From NCBI GenBank assembly GCA_013398295.1, contig VZSF01003005.1:1-64000 (forward strand): a stretch of 64,000 bases of DNA, given 5' to 3'. This document shows, one piece after another, positions 24,866-34,100 of the stretch; the first letter of the stretch is position 1; every line of letters starts with the position of its first letter. The DNA comes from Chionis minor (Eukaryota > Chordata > Aves > Charadriiformes > Chionididae). The notes beneath the pieces are model-generated. The model made no database searches and was not told the origin of the DNA. It saw nothing but the letters and a program-made list of their open reading frames with translations. The position numbers were made by a program, and so were the translations under genes.

Positions 24866-27225
24866 AGAGCCGCCATGTGAGGAGCAGTTCAGAAACAAGG
24901 CTGCGGTGCAGAGAGCGGTGAGCTCTCCCAGCCTGGCTGTTTGTATTCAGAGAGAAAGCGGCTGCTGGGTTTCAGCGCTTGTCGGTCTTCGTCTGGGGTC
25001 GTGCCTGCATAAATTATCCTTTGAGATCCAGGCGAATGCAGGAGAACAAGCCACCCTGTCAACGCTGTCTTGAGAGAGACGTCTTAGCTGCGTGTGATAA
25101 ATGGGTCAAGATGGGTCCCGGTGTTTTAAAAATTAGCTGTTGACCTAGATAGTGACAGCGTAATGACTCGCTGGCAGTGGGAACAAAAGCGAGTGTCGCT
25201 GGAGCTGTGTGTTGCTCCAAAGGTGGGGATGAGCTGGGTGTGCTGGGTTCAACCTGGGCTGGTTCCCTGGGCTTGGCTTGTACCCGGCGTTTTTTTGGCA
25301 GCTGTGCTGTGCTGGGGGGAAGCGTGAGGGACCTCGGCCGTCTCTTTCCGATGGCTTCGCTGAGTTGCAAGGTGCATTTGCGCCATGGGCAGCAGCCGGG
25401 GAGGCACCTCCCGCCGCCCCGTGCTTTCCTCTCCTCCAGTAACAAAGGACTCTCTTAACTGGCCACCCTGTTTTGCAGGGGAGCAGTGCCGTGCACCCCT
25501 GAGCACCCACCCGTGGTGTTTAATGCCGGTCCTTATGGAGATGTGCCGTGCATTTGGGTCGGCGCAGTCGGCAAGGTTGATGCTGAAGATGGAGCTGCTG
25601 CCCAAGTCAGGTTTCCTTGTGTTTAGCACTGGGGAAGGAGAAGGCCACCACCACCTGCAGCAGGTCACAGCACCCCAGGGGTTTCTCCTGTGATGGGACC
25701 TTCTTCACTAGAGGCCTGTCAGTGCCCCTTGTTAGCTGCTGTAATTGAATAGTGGCTTTCTTGTGTGTTAATTAAGCGATATCCAAGCTAAGGTCATAGT
25801 TGCCCTGTGCTGACAACATTGGTCTTTTCAGTTCAATTCAAGACACTTTTCCTTCGCCAGGATTTTCTTTAGTTAAGACCGGAGTAATTTATTACTTGAA
25901 TTTTATTCGGGTTTGTTTTTGTTTTTTCTTTTTAAGTCCCCTTGCTGTTGGGGCCAAGTGATGCTGTAATAGTCCGGAGTTACGGCAGTTTCTAATTGCA
26001 TTGACTTGAATATTTGTTGGCTGTTAGGAGCAGTGGGTTGGGAGGATATTGGTGCCTCTCTCCAGTGGGGTCCAGTTTTATTTGAGCTTCATAACTGGGG
26101 CTGCGGTCAGGGTGCTTGGGACTGGGGGGTGCTTGCCCTGAGCCCGACTGGGTGCCCTTCAGGCTGCTGGGCTTTGATTAGGTGGGTCTTGCCTTGGCCT
26201 CTTGAAGGCAGCATCTGCCCTACCGAGCCTCCAGCCCCATTGCAGAGCAGCGGTGCTGACCCCCTGCGCCCCCAGAAGCGCAGACTGTTCATTAAGCCGT
26301 GTCCGTGTTCCTGGCACAGCGCTCCCAGCTGATGGGTGCTGGGGCGCAATTAGGGACGGGCTGCTTTTCCTCGCTGGAACTACATGCCTTTGGCCTGAGG
26401 TGCTTGAGCACTTTGTTTCCAGCTCACGAGACGCTGTCGCCTGGCACACGCCAGCAGAGGAGGAACAGCAGCTCCAAAGCAAGGAGGGTCTGGCCATTTG
26501 CACCCCAAACTGGGGGTGGGGATGGGGAAGGGGTGGATGAGCATGATCTTGGCTGTGCGCAGGAGATGCTCTTTCTGGGAGGTGTTTATGGCATCATGAT
26601 CCTCATTTCTCATCTTGCTGCCCAGTCTGGATTTTTTATTTGAAACTGTCTCAGGCAAGTCCTGCACTGAGCCCCTGAAGTCCACAAGAGGAGGATGCAC
26701 TCGCATCTCCAGACGTGTGGGGGCAGGTCAGAAACAATGCCAGGGCTCGTGGGTCAGAGAAGGGCCTGGCAGGAGGACGCCGCAGGAAGGCCAGGTCCTC
26801 GTGCTGTCCCTGCGTGTGTGGGGCAGTGCTCACGGCTCTCCAGCTCCCCTGCGGGTGCAGCAGCCAGCCCCGTTTGTCTGGCCAGGCTGCAGTCGTAGCT
26901 GTGGACAAGCTTTGGGTGCTGGTGGAGGGCAAAGTGTCCCTGGGGAAGAGGGATGGTCTTCCTCTGCTCCTGGGGACTCGCAGCAATTTCTCTGCAGTGG
27001 ATTGCCTTTCCCGTGGCACCTCTCTTTCAGAGTGTTCTCCATGCTCCCTTGCCTGCAGTTTGCAGTCGTGGGAAGGTGCTGAGATTTGAGGAGGTGAAAC
27101 AGCTGCACCGGTGCTGGGGTGCCCAGGGCTGTGTGGCATTGCCCCCTTCCCTGGGAGCCCTGGGCCACCAGGGCTGCTCTTGCATTGCACCCTAAAAGCA
27201 ACACCCTTGTGAGTCCCAGCGAGAG

Positions 27226-27282
27226 GTCGGGACCATGGCTGTGTGTCGGGACCATGGCTGGGTGTCAGGACGAGGGCAGGCA
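27226..27282 (+). repeat. 19-bp tandem repeat, about three copies
   Basis: The unit GTCGGGACCATGGCTGTGT at 27226 is followed directly by a second copy at 27245 with one base changed. A third, more diverged copy (GTCAGGACGAGGGCAGG) starts at 27264. It is a short minisatellite inside intron 2 of NAT8L, and copy number may vary between individuals. Confidence 0.8.
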
Positions 27283-28186
27283 CGCATTTTGCAGACCTGG
27301 GGAGGCTCCGCCACCTCCCCGTGTCCCAGCCCTGCGTGTTGTGCCCTGGCCCAGGGGCTCCTGCTCCCATCCGGCTCTGAGCTGGCTCCCTGCCTCTTGC
27401 CACAGCACCAGGGAAAGGGGCTCGGCCTTTCTGTCTCTTCCCCGGCATCTGCCCTCCCCAGTCATCCAGGGTGCTTTGTGCGCCACCCAGGGCTTCTGCC
27501 CCGCGGGCTCCCTGCCTGCGTGCGGCCGCTCCGGCTCGCTTTGGAGACAGCCCAGAGGAGGGCTTTGGAGGTCTGCCCAGAGCCCGTCCGCAGCTCTCAG
27601 CTGATGAGCCCGGTGATGTGCTGCCCGCACCACGGATGAGCCGTTCGCCAGCAGACGAGAGCCTCTGCAAAGTGTGGCTCCTAGTAGAGGAGGATTTTGG
27701 CAGCGAAGCATGCGAGGAGCTGCCTGCGCCACTGCTGGGTCTCGGGGTGGGATGTGACGAGCAGCCGAAGGTGGGTTGTGCTGGGCCGTGAGGGATCCGG
27801 GACTCGCTGCAGTGAAGTTAGTGGTGGGACAGGAGAATGTGCAGGTCAGAAGTTACCCGTCATGTGCCACCGTGAGCTGAGGATCGTTACCTGTCTGTGG
27901 TGGCAGCCACATGTACTTTATAACACTTGATCCCTAGCAATCTCATGTTTTAGTTTGTAGTGGCTCTCCTGTGTGTTTTCCTCTGGAAAACAACTTTCCC
28001 TTCATAGTGTCATGGGAAAAGAAAGTTTTGTCCTTATTTATGAAGGCCATTAGTCCCCACGTGTGACAGAGAGGTGATTTCTGATTCCAAGCCTGGCTTC
28101 CGCTGGCATGTTCACAAGCGGGGTCCCTGCCTGTTTTGCCTGTTCAAGGTGGCCGGCAGCTACATGCGCTGCTTTCTCTCCCGCAG

Positions 28187-28554
28187 GCTCCTGCTTCTGG
28201 GTCGCTGTCCTGGATGGCAATGTGGTGGGGATCGTGGCGGCACGGGGCAACGAGGAGGACAACACGGTGGAGCTGCTCCGCATGTCCGTCGACTCCAACT
28301 ACCGCGGCAAAGGGATCGCCAAGGCCCTGGGCCGCAAAGTGCTGGAGTTTGCCATGCTCAACAATTACTCGTCCGTTGTGCTGGGAACCACGGCCGTGAA
28401 GATGGCAGCCCACAGGCTCTACGAGTCCTTGGGGTTCAAGCATGTGGGTGTCGTCGAACATTACGCCCTGCCAGGGATGACACGCTCCTTACTGGAGAGA
28501 ATGTTTTTCCAGCTCCGCTACCACCGCTACCGCCTGCAGCTGCGGGAAGAATAA
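28187..28554 (+). CDS. NAT8L: NAT8L exon 3: GNAT acetyltransferase domain and stop codon
   Basis: Terminal coding exon of aspartate N-acetyltransferase. The acceptor is CTTTCTCTCCCGCAG|GC, and the first two bases complete the glycine codon begun in exon 2. It then encodes 121 residues from SCFWVAVLDGNVVGIVAA to YHRYRLQLREE and stops at TAA 28552-28554. The GNAT core is clear: the beta-strand segment NTVELLRMSVD, then the acetyl-CoA pyrophosphate-binding motif A YRGKGIAKALG (codons from about 28300), then VVLGTTAVKMAAHRLYESLGFKH, the usual GNAT motif B region. The C-terminal FFQLRYHRYRLQLREE tail is typical of NAT8L. With exon 2, about 187 residues of a protein that I recall as roughly 300 residues in mammals are present. 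The exon is GC-rich with clean codon use and no disruption. The close relative NAT8 is a less likely identity because of the MKPPG...LREE features. Confidence 0.96.
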
Positions 28555-28626
28555 AAAAACGCAACCAACCAAACGGAAAAAAAAAAAAATTATTTTTTTT
28601 CCCCCTCCTCCTCCCCCTTCAAAAAT

Positions 28627-28632
28627 AATAAA
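28627..28632 (+). terminator. Polyadenylation signal AATAAA, proximal NAT8L site
   Basis: AATAAA lies 73 bases after the NAT8L stop codon and is followed by TTGCCC and T-rich sequence (CTATTTCTC, TGTTGATTTG). Use of this site would give a very short 3' UTR. Presence of the hexamer is certain; use is unproven. Confidence 0.45.
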
Positions 28633-29494
28633 TTGCCCTTCTATTTCTCATCACTGTTGATTTGCCAATTTTGGGTTGAGTTTTTGTTCCCTCATGTCAT
28701 CTTTTGGTTTGCTCCGTGCAGCTCGACGGTCCGGCCGAGCAGCGCTCCTTCCTCGCATGCTGTAGGTGGTGGTGCTGGGAGTCCTGTGGCCCGGCGGAGC
28801 GGAGCAGACCGGCGGCCTCTCCTTCCCAGGTACCTCCGTAAAGCACAGAAACTTTAACTGCAAAATAGTACCACTGCTCTGGTGTACATAGTCTTCTCCT
28901 TTTCCAAGTGTAAGATAACATAGTGATGCATTCATGATAGTGCAGAAATATTACTTGAATGCAGTTTTCAGTATTTCATGCACCAGTAAGTAGAATATGC
29001 ATTCATCTTACTGTTATTTACTGGTTAATAGTTTCCAAAAAAGAAAAAGGAAAAAAAAAAAGAAAAGGTGGGGGGCAAAATCCGCCCCCTCCCCAACCCG
29101 CTTGCTACAATGCATGAAGAGGAAAGCGCGTGCACGCACTCAAAACACATCGCACTGCCATCACGGCACTGGTGTTGCACTTTTTTTTGGATGTGCCTCA
29201 TTCTGCCAAATGTCTGAGAGACCCTGGGTGCATCCAGTGACCACGACTCCGCTCCATTCCCCACTCCTTCCTAAGCCAGCACAGACTCGGACCGGCTGAA
29301 CTCTGAGCCCCGTTGTACCATAGCGTGACGTTAAGATCCAACCTGAGTATCTCCTGCGCTGTTCCGTAGCCACGCGTAACCTGCAGTCCTGGGCCAGACT
29401 CCGCATGTGCGTTGGACTTTCTCTTTGCTGCCTCTTGGGGTTTTTTGTTTGTTTGTTTTTATTTCGTTTTTAAGGGTTGTTGGGGTTTTTTTTT

Positions 29495-29509
29495 GTTGTT
29501 GTTGTTGTT
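29495..29509 (+). repeat. (GTT)5 microsatellite in the NAT8L 3' UTR
   Basis: Five perfect GTT copies sit inside a longer T/G-rich tract (about 29436-29525) that also contains TTTGTTTGTTTG. It is probably length-variable. Confidence 0.85.
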
Positions 29510-29664
29510 ATTGTTTTTAGTTTTGGCTTTTGCTGAATGGTGTCATTGAGGCGTAATGGAGGCTGCAGTTCCTATGGCAACACATTTGCACATTAATGTG
29601 CGCACCAAATCTAACCACTTCAGAGAAGCAACGTGTGACAGATAATAGCATTTTGGGGAGCGCC

Positions 29665-29686
29665 GGGGGGGGGCCGGGGGGGGGGG
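29665..29686 (+). repeat. Double G-run in the NAT8L 3' UTR
   Basis: Nine G residues, CC, then eleven G residues lie in the transcribed strand, between CGCC and CATACTT. The tract can be divided into four or more G3 tracts, so an RNA G-quadruplex is possible. Long G-runs are also often mis-sized in assemblies. Confidence 0.6.
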
Positions 29687-31101
29687 CATACTTATTATCT
29701 TAACCAGCTGCTTGTTTGATAAATGTAGATGGCATCACTGCAGCCTTCCATCAAAGGTAATTAACTGCTTTAATGATGTCAGATTTGTGAATTGTACAAT
29801 GCAAAAAGCAATGCAAAGCAGATTTGGCATGTGTCTGTACCCGGTATGTATGTACAGTGCCTGCCAACTAAAGAATAACCAAGACTACAGCTTCTTCTAG
29901 CCTGAGGTATCAACTTTTATAACTTATTTAAACAAATAGCAACTTTGCATGAATTAAGTCTTGGGGAAAAAGAAGATCGGTAGGTTTCAATTCTTAAAAC
30001 GTGGTATCAGAAGTGTAAAGAAAACCATTTCTGGCTGCACTTAATTTAGGGTGGGTGGAGGGGTTCAGCTCTGTTAATACATTTAAAGGGAAAACCCCTT
30101 TAATTTATTTCCTGGGAGGGGAAAAAGTTACTATTTTATGAAGTATTATGGGGGGCGGGGGGAAAACACACGACACGACCCACCGCCTATCACGATGAAC
30201 TTGATGAAAGCGTGGAGCGTGCGTCAACCACACTTGCACTTGCAAACACAATAGAAGAAGCATCAGCGGGAGAGCCCCGGGAGGGAGGCGGACGTGGGGC
30301 GCGCGGAGAGGAGAGGAGCGGAGCCGTGGGGCGGCCGGGGGGCAGGTGGCATGGACCCCCGCGTGGGGATGCTGCCTGCGTCCCGCTCGTACCAAGAGCT
30401 GCCCTTTCCTCTCCAGCCGAGAGCTTTCCCAGCACGGAGACGGGGCTGGCGATGCTGAATGAGAGCTCGCCCCATCCCTGTTGAGCCGTGGAGTGGGCGC
30501 CGGTGCCAGGGATGGAGCAGCCGTTTGGCACAAGCCCAGTAGTGCGCTCCGTGCTGGGCTGGGGCTGGGTCCAGCCTGTGCGGAGCCGGGGGGGCAGAGT
30601 CCCAGTGTGCATCCCAGCAATAAGGGGGGGGGGAAGAGGATGGTGAAGGGCACTGTAGCAAGAGGCCGTGAGTTTAATTAACAAAGTTTCTGTATGGGGC
30701 ACTATATTTTTAAAAGTCTTTCTATGCTGTACATTTCTGCTGAAGCTGAAATAATGTACTGTTGGTAGGGGGTTTTGTATAGTGTACAGAAATTGGCAGA
30801 ATATTTTCTTGCTGCATTCAGTGATTTATTAACCGAACTAAAATAGACAAATATAAAGTGTTAGCAAAAGTTGAAAGGAAAAAAAAAAAAAACCACAAAA
30901 CAGTTTGTGCCTTTTTTAGTTTATTTTTCTGTTGCTATATAATCACTGCACTAAAACCTTTCCAGAGGGGAAAAAATAAAACAAAAACTAGTCTCTTAGT
31001 AAGGGAGGAATACATAAAGCCTAAATTGAGCATTAATTTTTTTTATTGGGATATTTAATTAAAAGAATGTTGCTGGTTTTATTTGATACCTGTGCCTTTG
31101 T

Positions 31102-31107
31102 AATAAA
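31102..31107 (+). terminator. Polyadenylation signal AATAAA, likely NAT8L 3' end
   Basis: The context TTTGTAATAAAACTCCACATCCTGTC follows a ~400-base AT-rich UTR-like stretch. Other AATAAA hexamers are at 30975-30980 and 31140-31145. After this point the composition changes to more GC-rich, less UTR-like DNA, which supports a transcript end here. The assignment is inference from the sequence alone. Confidence 0.5.
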
Positions 31108-31130
31108 ACTCCACATCCTGTCAGAAAAGC

Positions 31131-33169
31131 CAAACCTGGAATAAATCCCACCAGATCCCACAGATGCAGAAGTACCATCAGGTTACCAGTATTTTCTTTT
31201 AAAACATGTAAACCTTAACTTAATGATATTGCAGTATCTGATCATAATACCTGTTGAGTTGCCTGGGAAAGAGGTGCTCTGGAAAGGTGCCGCGCTGGGG
31301 GTGTTGTCTGCATTCCTCCCTGAGCACGCCGGATACCAGAGGTGCACCAAAAAGGATTGAGTCACGGCCAGCTGCTGCTGACCAAATTTCTTCCCTTAAC
31401 GCTTCTGCCAGTTGCTTTGTGACCGGGCTCTTTGGAAAAAATCCAGCTGGTTGCTCCCAGCTCTCCAGCCAGGACAGCTCATTTCTGGGGAAAAGGGCTG
31501 GCTGCCAAATAGGCTGGGTTTTGCTTTCCTCGGAAGGTGGAGAGGGCTGGCAGGTGAAACACGACTGATCCCGCTCCTGTTTTTTATTGGGAAGCCCATG
31601 TGGCTGCCAGAGCTGCATCCCTGGTAGCAGCAGTGGGATGGGGGTACAGGACCTCTGGCGTTGTTGCTGCTTTTTCCCAGCCAGAGCTGCTCTCAATAGG
31701 GTCAGACAAGGTTGGGCTTAAAAGCGTCAAGTGATACTGTCATTTCATCTGCATTCGTGGGACATTTCCCTAAATGTGATGGCTCAGGCTGAGCTCTGGA
31801 GCCAGAAGGTCGCTGCTCTGCATGGCCCCTGGGCTCTGGACCACACCAGGCTCATCTGCTGCCCCCCCAGGGTCCAACCTGTCTTGTCCCACTCCCCCCT
31901 GCTGCTTGCGCCAGCATGCTGTAGACCATGGTGCAGCTCACCAGGGTGATGCGCTGAGGCTGAACTGGCTTTGGCTGATCCATCCTTCTGCTCTGCCTCT
32001 TTCAAGGTGCACTGGTTTAAACAATGCTGTGTGGAAAAGATGCCACAGCTCACTGCTTGTACCACCCAGTAATTGGCTTTGCAGTCCCCCTTGGGGAGCT
32101 TCTTGTTTCTCCTGCACCAGATAGCCGGGCTCAGCACAGCCCTGCATCAGGGTCATCCCCATCCCGCTTTCTTGGGGCTTGAGCATCACCTTCTGACTCT
32201 TCCCATCCCAGTTCAGTGGCTGGGTAGGTGCAGAGCAGCACAAGATGGTTGTGGGTTTGGTCCTGAGCAGAAGAGCTTGTGATCTGGACCTACTGCCAGA
32301 AATCCCTCGAGATCCTGTTGCCAGTTGTTGAGTCTTAATTCCAACAGAGGCTCACATCAACGTGAGATGGGAGGGGATGCTCCTGATTTGTTTTGGTGGT
32401 TTCTCTTTCCAAGGACTCTTCTAGTTGGAGTGCAGGGAAGAGTGGAGCATCTCTTGGGTTTTAGCCTCAGTTGGTCAATGTGACAGCTGGTAAGACCGCT
32501 TCAGGTTGAGGTGTAGGATGTGTTGGAGATGTGAAGGAACTTCCCCCTGGTGTGCCAGGTGTCTGCTTTTACTTTGCTGTGCAGGTGGGTTGGCGCAGCC
32601 CCCTGCCCTTGCACTGGGGGCCGGGCGGTGGCACTGGGTCGCAGTTTCCTCACCTGGCAGCTCTCTCCTAAGTGGTGCGGCTTTGTCTGCTAGTCTCTGT
32701 GCAGTGGCCACGGCGTGGGTGGCCTCTCTGTGGAGGGCACTGGGGCAGAGCCCTTGCTCATAGGGAAGGGCACCAAGCATCGTGTCCAAAAATTTAAAAA
32801 CGTAAAAAAGGGGGGAACCATTGCATTGCTGTGGCTGAGGTCCACAGCCTCGGGCCTGCCCCAGCCTTCCAGGACATCCTTGGCCATTCCCTCTGGAGCG
32901 AGTGGGAGCACCTTGCCTATCCTGAGCAAACTGGCATCTCAAGCACATGTAATATTTGGCAATAAGCTCTGTGGGAAGCTTGGCCCCTGAAGGGACCCAG
33001 CCCAATAATGCTGAGCAATCAAACCAACAAAGGTGGTGGTTTCTAATCTTACTTGAAACCCTCAAACTGATATTTGTCCTAAACTCATGCCGTGTTTGCC
33101 TCCATGAAGCAGACAGCACCTGCAAGACGCTTATAAACGGCAGCTGTAATTTATCTCTGCTGGGAGATA
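31131..33169. other. Intergenic or distal 3' UTR sequence, nothing recognised
   Basis: Moderately GC-rich unique-looking DNA without splice-bounded exons or recognisable repeats. Open frames at 31220-31696 (-) and 32475-33125 (-) have no family resemblance and overlap other open frames. Confidence 0.55.
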
Positions 33170-34100
33170 CGGAGAAGTTTGGGGCGTTGCCATCAGCTGA
33201 ACGCTGTTTCTTTTTCCCTTACCTCGCCGTTACCGTGGGGTGTGTGGGACGGTGTTTCTGAGCCAGCTTTTACCTTTCCCTGTATGCACGTGCAGGACAC
33301 TACCCACGTCGGGAGCTGGGCTCCCACCTGTGCGGTCCATCCGCTCCCATCTCTGCGGCACGCAGGGCTCGGGGAGCGGCCGGGGAAGCCAGGGCTGCTG
33401 CGGGGCACTGCCTGCTCGGGGAGGAGAGATGCGCGGGCACGGGATACCGTGGCTGTGGGGCTTTTCAGGCTGTCCAGCGTGGAAGGAGATAGCTGGCAGT
33501 GTGGTCGGCCCCGTCGGGGAGAAGCAGGCTTGTTGCAAAAGGCGTTCGTTGGAAGTGAGACAGGTTGGATGGCGACTGGGAGGGTGCTCTGTGCCCCCGG
33601 GTGCGAGGTGCGGTAGCGCTGCGGGGCTGAGCTGGTTGGCAGGGTGCAGCGGGGCGCAGGAGCGGGACCAGCATTTGCAAAGCTGCAGAGGTAGTTGCAC
33701 CCCCAAAGCCGGCGTCGCAGCTCGCAGGGCACAAGTCATTCTTCTGCTGCGTGCAAGGTGGACGTACCAAGTTCTTAAAATCCCGAGGGCCAGCTCTGCA
33801 TCCTGACTTGTGTCAGCGAATGCAGGGGGTAAAGGATCCTGGGCACGTCTGTCCCCGGGGCTGGGACCTGGACAGACGGTTCCCTTCCTGCGTTTGTCCC
33901 CGCGGGAAATGAGGATGATACTTCAGGTCGTGACATCTGAATTAAGTAGCCCCTGGGTAGGAGAAGCAGGACCAAGGGTGGGCAGGTGGCTGTCGGGGTC
34001 CCGGTGCTGCACAGCTGCAGCAGGAGCAGGAAGCGCTCCGTGCCTGGGGGAGGTCAGGCCCCTTTTCTCGCTGCGGCTAACTGCGAGAACAGGCAGTCCC
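33170..34100. promoter_or_regulatory. CpG-rich block between NAT8L and POLN (candidate CpG island)
   Basis: CpG density rises here. Roughly twenty CpGs can be counted in about 230 bases around 33310-33550, in patches such as GCGGCCGGGG, GCGCGGGCACGGG and CCCCGTCGGGG. The surroundings are CpG-poor. Four or more reading frames are open at once, so I do not call a protein. Such islands in bird genomes often mark promoters or enhancers, but no TATA box or known promoter was identified. Confidence 0.4.

Larger units (their letters stand above)
22751..28186 (+). other. NAT8L intron 2, last part; GC-rich
   Basis: This stretch runs to the exon 3 acceptor at 28185-28186. It is GC-rich, especially 24.6-27.8 kb, so long open frames occur by chance on both strands. 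The longest is 26651-27670 on the - strand, 339 codons of low-complexity Pro/Ser/Arg/Gly-rich sequence. A 19-base tandem repeat (27226-27282) and a G-run (24847-24857) are present. No recognised exon or RNA gene was found. Confidence 0.6.
28555..31130 (+). other. NAT8L: NAT8L 3' UTR (inferred extent)
   Basis: After the stop codon come low-complexity A/T and C-rich tracts, then AT-rich sequence with several polyadenylation signals, the last good one at 31102. Segments such as 28840-29030 and 30715-30860 look like ordinary 3' UTR sequence (TGTACATA Pumilio-type site near 28881, repeated TGTAC/ATTT elements). Open frames on the - strand at 30105-30702 are open in three frames at once, so I treat them as compositional. 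The end point is inferred from the signal, not measured. I recall mammalian NAT8L mRNA as also having a multi-kilobase 3' UTR. Confidence 0.6.

Noticed and set aside
30105..30702. Three overlapping - strand ORFs (182, 170 and 132 codons) within the NAT8L 3' UTR
   Set aside because: Three frames open at once show a composition effect. No family match.
33193..33806. Several overlapping ORFs on both strands in the CpG-rich block
   Set aside because: At least four frames are open together, which is expected in CpG-rich DNA lacking stops. The block is reported as a possible regulatory island instead.
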